NCBI RefSeq assembly: GCF_024623455.1
Contig: NZ_JANIPJ010000012.1
Span: forward strand, 62,001-126,000
Length of the DNA stretch: 64,000 nucleotides
Source of the DNA: Paenibacillus soyae
GTDB taxonomy: Bacteria > Bacillota > Bacilli > Paenibacillales > Paenibacillaceae
Direction of reading: 5' to 3'
Under the pieces are notes generated by a model that saw nothing but the letters and a program-made list of their open reading frames with translations, was not told the origin of the DNA and did no database searches. This document shows positions 38,434 through 47,866 of this stretch, piece after piece; the stretch's first letter is position 1, and each line of letters opens with the position of its first letter. The position numbers and the translations under genes were made by a program.

Positions 38434-39672
38434 TCAACCTTCTATAGACAAAGAACGTACCTCGAGCTTTTGTTGCCATTGTCCATACAAGCCTGCGAGC
38501 GCGGCGGCAATCGCCATAAAAATGGCGCTGGATGCAACGCCTAATTGCAATCCGTACCTTTCGACCACCAGGCCTCCAACGATTGGACCGATAATTTGCC
38601 CAGAGGCAAAGAAGGCAGTGGCTATACTCAGACAACCCGCATAAGCGTGATGAGGAACATGACGGCGAAGCAACGCAGTCGTCATGAGCGGCGGAGTAAT
38701 AAAGGACACCAGTCCAATTATGGCGGCTCCGAGCACCGTAAAGAAAATATGGTTGGTTGCAACCCCAATCACGCCGATCGTTCCCAGAGCTAAGCCCGAC
38801 GCCAGCGTGTACCCGCTCGGCCATCGGTCAATCGCTTTGCCGCCGATCCATCCGTTGAACAAACCCGCGAATCCGATTCCAGACCATATCAGCCCGGCAT
38901 ACAGAGACGGAATGCCCTTGCTCACCAGATAGGGAATCAAATACGTGAAATAAATGATATATCCCCAGCCGAAGAAGAAATAGGAAGCGATTAGGAACAA
39001 GAGCCTCTTGGGATTCAGCAGGATACGGTACAGCTTTTCGTTTTTAATGTCCTGAGGTTTCGATTCGGTCTGCAAGGGTATGGTTTCGGCTCCCGCCTTC
39101 CTTGTAACGAACTCGAAGCCGAACGCGGCGATTACCCCGAATACGCCCATGATTACCCAAGCATATCGCCACCCCTGCAAATGCGAAGGATCTATGGTCA
39201 ATGGAGCGAATAAACCCGTTACTAGAATGCCGGCAGATCCGCCCAGCCATATAAGACCCGATGCCGTTCCCCGTTCCGCCGGTCGAACGGCATCCATGGC
39301 GATGGACAGGACCAGCACTGTAGCGAATGCCGATAGCAATCCAATGGCGAACCGCCAAAGACCAAGCCCGGCGAAGTGATTACTAAAGGCCGAGCCGATC
39401 AAAGTCACTCCGAGCAATAAGCACGTTATTCGATTCATGACACTTTTTCTTTCTGGGAACCGCGAAATGATAGGAGAAAGACACAATGTCCCGACCAAAT
39501 AACCGATAAAGTTAACGGTTCCGAGCATACCTAGCTGAACGTAGCTTCCCCCGATCTCCCTCTGTATCCCTGGCAAGAACATGCTGTAGGAGAGCCGTGA
39601 AAAACCGAGTATGACGACAAACAATAAAGATGCCCATAGGGTGATCCCATTCATTGCGGATTTTGTAGCCAT
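38434..39672 (-). CDS. MFS transporter, YbfB/YjiJ type
   Basis: 412 residues, twelve hydrophobic segments, with GGGAG before the ATG. N-terminal LLFVVILGFSRLSYSMFLPG and a loop ISRFPERKSVMNRIT replace the strict MFS A motif, as in the YbfB/YjiJ family. GSAGILVTGLFAPLTI and FFGWGYIIYFTYLIPYLV are also typical. The substrate is unknown. It lies 30 bp downstream of the polysaccharide deacetylase on the same strand and is divergent, with it, from a LysR regulator. Confidence 0.88.
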   Translation of the reverse strand: MATKSAMNGITLWASLLFVVILGFSRLSYSMFLPGIQREIGGSYVQLGMLGTVNFIGYLVGTLCLSPIISRFPERKSVMNRITCLLLGVTLIGSAFSNHFAGLGLWRFAIGLLSAFATVLVLSIAMDAVRPAERGTASGLIWLGGSAGILVTGLFAPLTIDPSHLQGWRYAWVIMGVFGVIAAFGFEFVTRKAGAETIPLQTESKPQDIKNEKLYRILLNPKRLLFLIASYFFFGWGYIIYFTYLIPYLVSKGIPSLYAGLIWSGIGFAGLFNGWIGGKAIDRWPSGYTLASGLALGTIGVIGVATNHIFFTVLGAAIIGLVSFITPPLMTTALLRRHVPHHAYAGCLSIATAFFASGQIIGPIVGGLVVERYGLQLGVASSAIFMAIAAALAGLYGQWQQKLEVRSLSIEG

Positions 39673-39702
39673 GTCCCCTAACTCCTCCCTTATGCGTTCG
39701 CC

Positions 39703-40788
39703 CTATTCCTTCTGCAAAACAATTTCCGCTTCGAAACCCAGCTGTTCACACAACGTGTGAATCAGGCGCATGTCCTTGGTGCTGGTAACCCATTCGCAAC
39801 CCAAAGCTGAAGCTTCGCGAGCCGCCCATTGCAGGATATAGACCAAAGCATCCGCATGAGCTTCCTTCGTGGCGAAGTCCTCCAGCACAAGCCGGTCACC
39901 TCGGACCGAAGCGTAAGCGTACGCCCAGTACTGGTCGGCAAAGCTGCGGGCGACAAAACGCGTATCGCCATCCGACTTAACCCGCGCGGAGAGTGTTTGC
40001 AGCCATCTGACATATGCGCCAGCCCCTGACGGTGCTTTCGGGTTCCCCCATTCGAGTGAATCGGCGGCCAACTGTCGCAATTCCTCTTCATCAGCCACCT
40101 GTTTCCACTGCTCGCTTTGCAAAAAATCTTGGGGGACTGGTTTGAAGCGAACCTGCCAACTGCGTTCGTCTGCAATGAGCCCATTAGAATGGAGCAACTC
40201 GGATACGGAAACCGCGGCAAGACCCTTGGCCTGAGCCTGCTGAATCAGCGACTTAACGGCCATCGGTGTTTCTTTGGCGATTTCATTGGCATGAAACATC
40301 AGAATCGCCCCGTTGACCAGCTTAGGCAACACCTGCTTCACAAGCTGCGCGCTTGGCGGCCCTGACCAGTCGACGGTATCCTCCCCCTCGACCAGTACAT
40401 AGTTCCACTCCCGGAGCCATTCCAAATTCTCCTGCCGATAAGAGGCATAAGGAAAGCGCATGAAGGCTGGGGCCGGCCTTCCCGTTGCTTCCTGATAAGC
40501 GAGCTCGGCCAGCTTCAGCTCCTCGAAGAATACGGCCTTGGTCACGTCCGCCATTCTGCGGTGATGATAGGTATGCGTTGTGAGCTCATGGCCCCTTGCT
40601 ATCATTTCTCTTGCTTTCGCGGGGTACCGGTCGAACCATTCGCCTGTTAAAAAAAACGTTCCGCGGGCGCCTCCTTGCTCCAGAGCCTCCAGCCATGCGT
40701 CAATGGGAATCCGCATTGGACCGTCGTCGAACGTAAAGGCACACTGTGAAACCATTGGATTGCCGCGAGTAATGACCATGTTTGTCAT
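39703..40788 (-). CDS. NodB-type polysaccharide deacetylase fused to an acetyltransferase-like domain
   Basis: 361 residues from ATG 40788 with GAAGGGGG upstream. Residues about 10-200 hold all NodB motifs: FTFDDGP (metal Asp), THTYHH (metal His pair), RFPYASY, DTVDWSG and LMFHAN. It should remove N- or O-acetyl groups from a sugar. The last 130 residues (YVRWLQTLSARVKSDG, FADQYWAYAYASVRGDRLVL, ALGCEWVTSTKDMRLIHTLC) look like a GNAT-type fold without a strong acetyl-CoA loop. There is no signal peptide, so the enzyme is cytoplasmic and may act on a small metabolite. Confidence 0.82.
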   Translation of the reverse strand: MTNMVITRGNPMVSQCAFTFDDGPMRIPIDAWLEALEQGGARGTFFLTGEWFDRYPAKAREMIARGHELTTHTYHHRRMADVTKAVFFEELKLAELAYQEATGRPAPAFMRFPYASYRQENLEWLREWNYVLVEGEDTVDWSGPPSAQLVKQVLPKLVNGAILMFHANEIAKETPMAVKSLIQQAQAKGLAAVSVSELLHSNGLIADERSWQVRFKPVPQDFLQSEQWKQVADEEELRQLAADSLEWGNPKAPSGAGAYVRWLQTLSARVKSDGDTRFVARSFADQYWAYAYASVRGDRLVLEDFATKEAHADALVYILQWAAREASALGCEWVTSTKDMRLIHTLCEQLGFEAEIVLQKE

Positions 40789-40918
40789 TTCGTTTCCCCC
40801 TTCTGTGGTATCCCATTCCATAAGATACCGTTGACCCTATTGTAAAATCCGACGAATGTTTTGTAAAATTGAATTATATGAACGAATGATTCGAAATAAA
40901 TGAATAAAGGTGATGACA

Positions 40919-41791
40919 ATGGATCTTCGAGCTTTAAAGACCTTCGAGACTTGCGTACGACTTGGTCATTTTCTGAAAGCAGCCGAGGAGCTTCAATATG
41001 CGCCCTCGACGGTCACCCTTCAAATCCAGCGCCTCGAAGCGGATCTAGGCGTTTCCTTATTCGTGCGCGACGGAAAACGCATGATCGTGACCGAAGCCGG
41101 CAGATGGCTTCATCAAGAGGCATCGGCTTTACTGAAATCGGTAGGAGCCATAAGACAGAACGTCACGGATATTGCTGAGGGAGATAACGGCTCCGTCTGT
41201 TTTGCCGCGATCGAGCCCGTCGCAAGCCAGCAGCTGGCGACTGTTATCGCCGGCTTTTGCAAGACTCGACCGAAAGTAGAGGTAACCATGGAAGTAGGCG
41301 GCAGCAGATCGATCGCGGAAAGGGTCCAGGCCGGCGAGCTGGATTTCGGCGTTTGCTCGGCTCCGCCAACGAAGCTCGCTCTGGAGTTTGAGCCGCTGGT
41401 CGAGGAAAGATTAGGGGTCATGTTAAGCACGAACCATCCATTAGCCGATCGGGAGCACATCATGGCGAGCGATCTCGCGGGGCAAACCGTCCTGGTCAAA
41501 GAACCGACTTGCATCTATCGAAAGCTTTGGGAGTCGGCAATAGATGGGGTTGGGCGAAACCAGTTCTCATGTATGGAGGTTGGAAGCTTCTTTGTCATTC
41601 AACAAATGGTTAACGCGGAGTTCGGTATCGGGATTGTTCCGATTTACAGCGGACTGGAACAGGAAGGCTTAGTTATTAGACCTATGGCCGATTTGAATCC
41701 TGTTGTGGAAGTAGGCATCGCTTATAAAAACATAAACTTCCTCGGCAAGGCAGCCGTATTGTTGATGGATGCCATTAGGGGCATCCGTTAA
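40919..41791 (+). CDS. LysR-family transcriptional regulator
   Basis: 290 residues. ATG 40919 (MDLRALKTFETCVRLGHFLK) is preferred by spacing to AAAGG; 40913 is possible. N-terminal HTH AAEELQYAPSTVTLQIQRLE then ADLGVSLFVRDGKRMIVTEA, and a two-lobe effector domain (FAAIEPVASQQLATVIAGFC, ELDFGVCSAPP, VLVKEPTCIYR, QQMVNAEFGIGIVPIY). It is divergent from the deacetylase/MFS pair, 130 bp apart, and is probably their regulator. Confidence 0.92.
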   Translation: MDLRALKTFETCVRLGHFLKAAEELQYAPSTVTLQIQRLEADLGVSLFVRDGKRMIVTEAGRWLHQEASALLKSVGAIRQNVTDIAEGDNGSVCFAAIEPVASQQLATVIAGFCKTRPKVEVTMEVGGSRSIAERVQAGELDFGVCSAPPTKLALEFEPLVEERLGVMLSTNHPLADREHIMASDLAGQTVLVKEPTCIYRKLWESAIDGVGRNQFSCMEVGSFFVIQQMVNAEFGIGIVPIYSGLEQEGLVIRPMADLNPVVEVGIAYKNINFLGKAAVLLMDAIRGIR

Positions 41792-41795
41792 ACGA

Positions 41796-41828
41796 ACGAC
41801 AGCAGCCGAATAGGCTGCCGTCGTTTTG
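41796..41828. terminator. Hairpin between LysR and YdcF genes
   Basis: ACGACAGCAGCC pairs with GGCTGCCGTCGT (one mismatch), followed by TTTTGC on the plus strand; convergent genes share it. Confidence 0.82.
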
Positions 41829-41830
41829 CT

Positions 41831-42406
41831 TTATAGCTTGATAAGGTATTTATAATAGGCCGGGAATTCCCTTATCATCGAGTAAATGTCTCTGGGCTCG
41901 AAAAAAGCCGCATGAGCCGAATATACTTCTTGAATTCCCAGTTTTTTGAAGGCTAGTTTGGTCCTGCTAACATGGAAATATTGCGTTACCACCATCACAG
42001 AATCTAATTTTAAATCATTCATGATCTTGCTGGCATTTTGAGCGGTCATCTGGGAGTTGTAGCCCTTATTGTCTTCTATAATTTTTTCTTCAGGCACTCC
42101 TTTGTCTATTAAATAAAACTTCATTACTTTTGCCTCATCAAAACCTTCCTTGCCAATGCCGCCGCTCACAATAACTAATCTAAAATATCCCTGGTTATAA
42201 AGTTCTACGGCTTTATCCAATCTTGCTTGCAACCGTTCAGAAGGTTGTCCGTTAACTTCCACTTTGTTTCCCAATACAACAGCAACATCAACGCGCCTCA
42301 ACTCATCGTTCAACCCATCTGCTATGACGAGAATAGTGTGAACGATAAACCATAGGAAGAGAATGGCTGCTAACACTAATATACGTTTTATGAAAACGAA
42401 GCTCAC
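41831..42406 (-). CDS. YdcF/DUF218-family membrane protein
   Basis: 191 residues from GTG 42406 with GGGTGAGAG upstream. One N-terminal transmembrane helix (ILVLAAILFLWFIVHTILV) is followed by a DUF218 domain: VDVAVVLGNKVEVNGQPSER, LVIVSGGIG, YNSQMTAQNASKIM, VVTQYFHVSRTKLAF. Related proteins (ElyC, SanA) act on cell-envelope polysaccharide synthesis, likely binding lipid-linked or nucleotide substrates. Role here unknown. Confidence 0.88.
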   Translation of the reverse strand: MSFVFIKRILVLAAILFLWFIVHTILVIADGLNDELRRVDVAVVLGNKVEVNGQPSERLQARLDKAVELYNQGYFRLVIVSGGIGKEGFDEAKVMKFYLIDKGVPEEKIIEDNKGYNSQMTAQNASKIMNDLKLDSVMVVTQYFHVSRTKLAFKKLGIQEVYSAHAAFFEPRDIYSMIREFPAYYKYLIKL

Positions 42407-42500
42407 TCTCTCACCCGCTTTTTCTCTGTTTATAGTAGTTCCCGTCTATCTTAGAACGTCTTTAATCGAGACATTGTTGCCATTGCTCGCAAAGTAAAAA

Positions 42501-42523
42501 ACGGCAGCCGAGTCGGCTGCCGT
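42501..42523 (-). terminator. Intrinsic terminator of the DoxX gene
   Basis: ACGGCAGCCGA pairs with TCGGCTGCCGT, then TTTTTTAC on the minus strand. 42524-42669 holds no gene. Confidence 0.85.
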
Positions 42524-42669
42524 CTGATATTTAAGAAACGTTAGCGGTCAAAATGCGGCCAAGTCGCGCCTATCGGTATTAAAAGGGCTTAGTGACCATA
42601 AGGACCAAAATGGCAATCAGCAGCAGCTGTGATGCCGTCTCGATTGGTTGGATCTTTAATACCGATCAG

Positions 42670-43074
42670 TCAATAATTGAATCGTGCTTTTTCCTCGATG
42701 CCTATGTAATCGCCCTTCTCCATCTTCAGCAATAGATAATAGGACAGCATGACAAATAGGAAGACCACGACAGACTGTATGCTGCCCATGGGATTGCCGA
42801 CGGCCATCATGGACCAGAACGCGGATATGCAGTCAATCGTAAATCCGGCATAAGCCCATTCCTTGAGTCTGTAATAGCGCGGAACCAGCAGAACGATAAT
42901 CCCTATGATTTTAGCCACCCCTAGAAGCGTGAGGAAGTACGCCGGGTAGCCCAGCAGCTCCGTGGTTCCCGTGAAGGTTTTGGGGGAATGCGTAATCTCG
43001 TTGAACGCGCTGATCGCGAATCCAATGAGCGTGCAAGCCGTAACGATCCAGTACGCGATTTTGATCTTTTTCAT
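42670..43074 (-). CDS. DoxX-family membrane protein
   Basis: 134 residues from ATG 43074, with AAAGGAG upstream; the longer frame to 43161 lacks a site. Four membrane segments: KIAYWIVTACTLIGFAISAF, LGYPAYFLTLLGVAKIIGII, GFTIDCISAFWSMMAVG, VVVFLFVMLSYYLLL. LGYPAYFLTLLGVAK is the family signature. DoxX-like proteins are linked to oxidative-stress or quinone functions, but none is proven here. Monocistronic. Confidence 0.88.
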   Translation of the reverse strand: MKKIKIAYWIVTACTLIGFAISAFNEITHSPKTFTGTTELLGYPAYFLTLLGVAKIIGIIVLLVPRYYRLKEWAYAGFTIDCISAFWSMMAVGNPMGSIQSVVVFLFVMLSYYLLLKMEKGDYIGIEEKARFNY

Positions 43075-43239
43075 CTTCGAAAACTCCTTTTCGTTTTTAT
43101 GGATGGTTCTTGTATTTGATTGTAGCTGGAATCGGACGCCGGCAACGCTGCGAATAGTCATAAATTCGCAAAGAAAAAGGCAGAACGTTTGATCGCTAAA
43201 GCGTGATAATTATCATGCTCTATGTCAAAAGTCATGCCC

Positions 43240-43911
43240 TTATGAAATGTATGTATGATGACGAACCGCATACAGTGCAGCCTGAGTTCGGTCTCGCAGC
43301 CCAAGCTTGGCTATGAGGTTTGAAACGTGGTTTTTCGCCGTGCCTTCCGTGATGACAAGCTCGCCCGCAATCTCTCGATTATTGTAGCCTTGGCCCAATA
43401 AAACGAGAATTTCTTTTTCGCGTTCGGTCAGTTCACCCAGGCGGGAAGGTTCATCCATGCTGAGGAAATGAGGGGTATCCATGTGCGGCGCTGACAGTTT
43501 CTTTAGCTCATTCATCAGCATCGCCGTTATATCGGATTGAAGAACGGTTCCTCCGTTATAAACCGAATGAAGGGCGCTCACGATCGCCTCGGACGGCATA
43601 TCCTTCAGCAAATAGCCATGGACGCCTTGCTCCAAAACCCGGAGGATTAACTCCGCGTCGTCGAAGGTCGTCAGGATCAGGATTTTGGTCTCCGGCAAAT
43701 GCTTTAAGATCAACTGCGTTCCTTCTATTCCGTCCATTCCCGGCATTCGGATATCCATCAACACCACATCCGGCCGCCATTCCATCGCTTTCGAATAGGC
43801 ATCTCTCCCGTCAACGGCAGTCCCGACCACTTCCATGCCCGGTTCAAGTCCGATGAGGGCAGCCAATCCTTCTCTCATTAGCCGCTGATCGTCTACGATT
43901 AATATTTTCAA
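43240..43911 (-). CDS. NarL/LuxR-type response regulator
   Basis: 223 residues from TTG 43911, overlapping the kinase stop (TTGA). Receiver domain with phospho-Asp in DVVLMDIRMPGMDG and acidic pair IVDDQ; a linker; and a LuxR HTH (LTEREKEILVLLGQGYNNRE, then IAGELVITEGTAKNHVSNLI). Pairs with the kinase below. The target is not adjacent; there is no ABC transporter next to the pair, unlike LiaRS or DesKR loci. Confidence 0.94.
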   Translation of the reverse strand: MKILIVDDQRLMREGLAALIGLEPGMEVVGTAVDGRDAYSKAMEWRPDVVLMDIRMPGMDGIEGTQLILKHLPETKILILTTFDDAELILRVLEQGVHGYLLKDMPSEAIVSALHSVYNGGTVLQSDITAMLMNELKKLSAPHMDTPHFLSMDEPSRLGELTEREKEILVLLGQGYNNREIAGELVITEGTAKNHVSNLIAKLGLRDRTQAALYAVRHHTYIS

Positions 43912-45125
43912 TGATGGACACGCTCTCTTTCTGCTTGCGAATAAGGAAAGGCTCCTTCGACGGCAAAGCCTTCGTTCGGATCCAGGTTAAATCGCACCTC
44001 TCCGTTCCATTCCCTTGCTCTCTCCTGCAAACCGATGAGGCCAAAGCCCGGCTTCAGTTCATCAGGCACAACGCCGTCATTACGTATATGCAGCGAAAAT
44101 CCGCTATCCGAATAAACCATGGACACGATCACATTTCTCGCATGGCCATGTTTCTGCGCGTTTGTAAGGGATTCTTGAACCATGCGATAGGCCGTTAACT
44201 GAAGCTTGTAAGGTAAAGCGACGGGGACTCCCGCCATTTCAAAAGTGGTCTGCACGCCAGTGAATTTCGTGAACTCCGCAGTCAGTTTTTCGAGACTGTC
44301 ATGCAGGTTGCTTAAGGAGCCTGCAGGCTCCTCGCGAATAGCCCGTACCGACAGCCGGATCTCCTGTAGGGATGTTTTGATTAAATCTTCACATTCCAGG
44401 TAGATTTGCTGACTGCGCGAAGCGTCCGCCCCGCCCAGCTTGCGAGCCAACTGCATTTGGACCATTAACGCCGTTAAATGATGCCCTACCGTATCATGAA
44501 TGTCCCTCGCAATGCGCACTCTTTCCCTGGCTGCTGCCCACTCCTCCGATTGGAGAGCATACTCCTGCAGCTGCTCATGAGACCGCATTAACTGGGCGTG
44601 CAGCTGGATCGCTTCCTCGCGAGCGCGTTGATAATGCTGGATAACGGCGCTTACGATACCCGCAAATATAATCAAAGATCCGGAAACGAAATAGCTTGCT
44701 GCATCGAATTGACGATAGAGAAACCAGTCGACACCGCCCATCGTTACTAGATACACGGCAAGCAGAGCGATACAAGCAAGGAGAGTCAGCCGGATGCTCC
44801 TGACCAGCATTAGAATCGCCAGTGCGGTAATTCCAATGAACAGATGGTTCGGAAATTTCCCGCTGATCGATACATATCCGTAAGCAGCGGATACTAGGAA
44901 ATCAATGAGCAGGACGTGGAGAAACCAATGGGGCCGCTTGTTCTTGTTAAGGAAAAGGAAGTATATCCCTATAAACATCAGTAACGAAATTGCAATAAAG
45001 CCCAGCTTCCAAAAAATCGTAATCGAATGCTCCCAATAAAAAACACCGGTTATGGCTACATCAAAAACGAGCTTCAAACCAAATAAGACCTGCCAAGAAC
45101 GAGGGTTCTTCATGGCGTTTCTCAT
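43908..45125 (-). CDS. HisKA_3 sensor histidine kinase
   Basis: About 405 residues. The frame is open to 45179, but a likely promoter (TTGATG, 18 bp, TAATAT) lies between, so ATG 45125 (MRNAMKNPRSWQVLFG) is preferred. Six or so membrane helices in residues 1-170 (DesK/LiaS-like topology), a short coiled coil, then HisKA_3 with RIARDIHDTVGHHLTALMVQ (phospho-His) and a C-terminal HATPase (NAQKHGHARNVIVSM, GFGLIGLQERAREWNGEVRF). Membrane stress sensing is likely but unproven. Confidence 0.9.
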   Translation of the reverse strand: MRNAMKNPRSWQVLFGLKLVFDVAITGVFYWEHSITIFWKLGFIAISLLMFIGIYFLFLNKNKRPHWFLHVLLIDFLVSAAYGYVSISGKFPNHLFIGITALAILMLVRSIRLTLLACIALLAVYLVTMGGVDWFLYRQFDAASYFVSGSLIIFAGIVSAVIQHYQRAREEAIQLHAQLMRSHEQLQEYALQSEEWAAARERVRIARDIHDTVGHHLTALMVQMQLARKLGGADASRSQQIYLECEDLIKTSLQEIRLSVRAIREEPAGSLSNLHDSLEKLTAEFTKFTGVQTTFEMAGVPVALPYKLQLTAYRMVQESLTNAQKHGHARNVIVSMVYSDSGFSLHIRNDGVVPDELKPGFGLIGLQERAREWNGEVRFNLDPNEGFAVEGAFPYSQAERERVHH

Positions 45126-45215
45126 ACCTTGGAATATAATAACCACCTCACTGGAACCTATATTAGCACAGATTTCCATTTTCCATCAAAAATAAAAAGA
45201 TGATTGTCAACCGTT

Positions 45216-47336
45216 TCACTTCGGTGCCTCTAACCTTCGAAACCTTAACAATCGCATGCTGTTTAAGATCACGATTACCGCGGCGCCCGTGTCGCTGATA
45301 ACCGCGATCCATAACGTGAGCACATCGGGGAAAATAAGGATCAGCGCCAAAGCTTTCACAACTAACGAAAACCAGATGTTTTGCTTAATAACGCGCAGCG
45401 CCTTCCGGCTGAGCTTAACCGTGTGAGGCAGCTGCTCCAGATGATCCGCCATTAACACAATGTCGGCCGCCTCCATGGCGGTATCGGTGCCGGCTCCGCC
45501 CATCGCGATGCCCAGATCCGCGGTTGCGAGCGCCGGCGCGTCATTCACGCCGTCCCCCACCATGGCCACCACGTGGCCCTCTGTCTGCAGCTTCTTAATG
45601 GAAGACACTTTATCTTCCGGCAGCAGTTCGGCGAAAAAGCGGTTAATTCCGGTCTGCGCGGCGACTTTCTTAGCCGTTCCCTCGTTGTCGCCGGTCAGCA
45701 TCACGACCTGACTCACCCCGGCTGTCCGAAGGCTCGTTAGCGCTTTGACCGATGTATCTCGAACGACATCTGCTACGGCAATGATGCCGAGTAGCCTATC
45801 ACGCGTGCCGACGATGACCATCGTGTGCCCTTCTTGCTGCAGCGACAGGATCCTTTCGTTCGCGCCTTCGAGATTCGTCCCGAGCTCCCGGAATAATTTT
45901 AGATTCCCGGCAAAGTAAGGTTGACCGTCAATGAACGTGCTGACGCCCTTTCCGACAATGTTCGTAAACGCGTCTCTTTCTCTCGCTTTCACTCCCGCAT
46001 GAGCGGTATATTCGACCACGGCCTTCGCAATCGGATGCGTAGAATACTCCTCCAGCGTCCTCGCGATGGAAAGCAGCTTATCTTCCGTCGTACCGTATGG
46101 AATGACTTGCGATACCTTTGGTTTTCCTTCGGTCAAGGTGCCGGTTTTGTCGAAAGCAATAGCCGATAATTTGCCTGCGATCTCCAGAAAGGCGCCTCCT
46201 TTGATGAGGATGCCGTTCCTCGCCGCGTTCCCGATAGCCGATACGATGGCCACCGGCGTGGAGATGACAAGCGCGCACGGGCAAGCCACGACCAGAAGCT
46301 CCAACCCCTTGTAAAACCATTCGCTCCACGCACCGAATCCGGCAAAAGGCGGAATCACCATCACGACAAGCGCGAATAGGAAGACGATTGGCGTATAAAT
46401 ACGCGCGAATTTATCGACGAAAGCTTCCGTTGGCGCCTTCTGCTCCTGGGCTTCCTCGACCAAATGAATGATTCGGGAGATGGTCGTGTCTTGGACCAGC
46501 TTCGTCACCTTAATCTCAAGCAATCCCTGTTCATTGATCGTTCCGGCATACACTCCGTCGCCTGCTTGCTTATCAACAGGTATGGATTCTCCTGTAATCG
46601 GAGCCTGATTCACGCTGGATTCGCCGCTGATAACCTGTCCGTCGAGCGGGATCCTGCCGCCTGGCTTGACTACGATGACTTCGCCGAGCGAGATTTCTTC
46701 TACGGGCCGTCTTATGAGCTCCTGGCCTCGTTTCACCCAAGCTTCGGGAGGAGCCAAATCGATTAAGCTGCGAATGGAATTTCTCGTCTTCTCGATGGAT
46801 CTCGATTGCAGGACGTTGCCTAACGCGAACAGCCAGACAACGGTCGCGCCTTCGAACCATTCGCCTATCGCCGCGGCCCCCATCACTGCAGCGGTCATCA
46901 GGACGTTCATGTCCAGCGACCGGCTTTTGACGGCGAAGTAGGCGCTTTTGGCCGGCTTATATCCGCTGATTACGATGGCTAGCGCATAAAGGATGGTCAT
47001 AAGAACGGGAGACATCGCGGAATAAGATCCGACAATACCGGAAAGCAGCAATACGCCTGACAGAACAAGAGCATTCATGCCGGAACGATTCGTTTTCGTT
47101 TCGACCGTTCGACTTTTTGTCGCAAGCGAGGCTTTATAGCCGGTTTTCGACACTTCTTTAATAATGTCCTCGATAGAGTTGTCGTGCTCAATGCTCATTT
47201 TTCCCGTTGAGAAATTGACGTTTACGCTTCTGACTGCTTTCTGGCCTTTCAAATGGTTTTCTAACGTTTTTGCGCAGGAGCTGCAGTCCATTCCTTCGAT
47301 GTTGTAAGTTCGTGCGTTGGCTGAGTCGCTCATCAT
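45216..47336 (-). CDS. cadA: Heavy-metal P1B-type ATPase (CadA-like Cd/Zn/Pb exporter)
   Basis: 706 residues with GGAGG before the ATG. N-terminal HMA domain with CxxC (GMDCSSC, Cys18/21); membrane metal site VVACPCALVISTPVAIVSAI (CPC); phosphorylation DKTGTLTEGKP; TGE loop ITGESIPVDKQ; hinge MVGDGVNDAPALATADLGIA; and class motif HPIA. CPC with the DKTGTLT and single HMA, plus the ArsR-type partner, indicate Zn2+/Cd2+/Pb2+ export rather than Cu+. Co-transcribed with the regulator, 16 nt apart. Confidence 0.93.
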   Translation of the reverse strand: MMSDSANARTYNIEGMDCSSCAKTLENHLKGQKAVRSVNVNFSTGKMSIEHDNSIEDIIKEVSKTGYKASLATKSRTVETKTNRSGMNALVLSGVLLLSGIVGSYSAMSPVLMTILYALAIVISGYKPAKSAYFAVKSRSLDMNVLMTAAVMGAAAIGEWFEGATVVWLFALGNVLQSRSIEKTRNSIRSLIDLAPPEAWVKRGQELIRRPVEEISLGEVIVVKPGGRIPLDGQVISGESSVNQAPITGESIPVDKQAGDGVYAGTINEQGLLEIKVTKLVQDTTISRIIHLVEEAQEQKAPTEAFVDKFARIYTPIVFLFALVVMVIPPFAGFGAWSEWFYKGLELLVVACPCALVISTPVAIVSAIGNAARNGILIKGGAFLEIAGKLSAIAFDKTGTLTEGKPKVSQVIPYGTTEDKLLSIARTLEEYSTHPIAKAVVEYTAHAGVKARERDAFTNIVGKGVSTFIDGQPYFAGNLKLFRELGTNLEGANERILSLQQEGHTMVIVGTRDRLLGIIAVADVVRDTSVKALTSLRTAGVSQVVMLTGDNEGTAKKVAAQTGINRFFAELLPEDKVSSIKKLQTEGHVVAMVGDGVNDAPALATADLGIAMGGAGTDTAMEAADIVLMADHLEQLPHTVKLSRKALRVIKQNIWFSLVVKALALILIFPDVLTLWIAVISDTGAAVIVILNSMRLLRFRRLEAPK

Positions 47337-47352
47337 CCGATCCCTCCGCTCA

Positions 47353-47691
47353 TTATTTATCGTAATGGCTTAGTTCGTCATTTTTTTCGCAAGCCTCAAC
47401 TTCGGCCTCAACCTGCTGAAATACGGAATCCATGACGTTTAGAAGCTGCGCGATTTGTTCATTACGCAAGCTATAATACATATATTTTCCTTCTTGCCGG
47501 CCGACAATGATACCGCATCCCTTCAAACAAGCCAGATGCTGCGAGATGTTGGACTGATTTCCTTTGAGCTCCTCCACCAGTTGAGTGACCGTTTTTTCTT
47601 CCCGTTTTATGCATTCAAGAATTTGCAGTCTTGTTTTATCGCTGAAGCCGCGCATAAATTTTGCTTTAACGTCACACTTGTGAAGCTCCAT
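47353..47691 (-). CDS. ArsR-family metal regulator (CadC/CmtR-like)
   Basis: 112 residues from ATG 47691 (MELHKCDVKAKFMRGFSDKT) with TCGGAGGTG upstream; the longer frame to 47769 covers the promoter. Winged helix KTVTQLVEELKGNQSNISQH, then LACLKGCGIIVGRQEGKYMY. Candidate metal ligands: Cys6, Cys32, Cys67, His and the C-terminal EAEVEACEKNDELSHYDK. It represses the cadA operon until Cd/Pb/Zn binds. Confidence 0.92.
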   Translation of the reverse strand: MELHKCDVKAKFMRGFSDKTRLQILECIKREEKTVTQLVEELKGNQSNISQHLACLKGCGIIVGRQEGKYMYYSLRNEQIAQLLNVMDSVFQQVEAEVEACEKNDELSHYDK

Positions 47692-47727
47692 ATAGGTGCA
47701 CCTCCGAAATTTCATATCAGCGGATTC

Positions 47728-47769
47728 TAATATGAATATCATATTAGCAATACCTAATATATGTGTCAA
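47728..47769 (-). promoter_or_regulatory. Promoter and ArsR-type operator of the cadA operon
   Basis: TTGACA (47764-47769), 17 bp, TAATAT (47741-47746) on the minus strand. The inverted repeat TAATATGA (47728-47735) - ATA - TCATATTA (47739-47746) overlaps the -10, the usual ArsR/SmtB operator layout. Confidence 0.92.
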
Positions 47770-47794
47770 TTGAAATGACTTCAGAAATGAAAAC

Positions 47795-47838
47795 AGCGAC
47801 AGCTAAGGACGAATCATGTCCTTGACTATCGCTTTTTC
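47795..47838. terminator. Imperfect hairpin of a dispersed family
   Basis: AGCGACAGCTAAGGAC (47795-47810) pairs imperfectly with GTCCTTGACTATCGCT (47818-47833), then TTTTT. A closely related hairpin is at 54867-54916. Confidence 0.65.
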
Positions 47839-47866
47839 ATTATATTTCTCTCCTATGATTGTCCGG

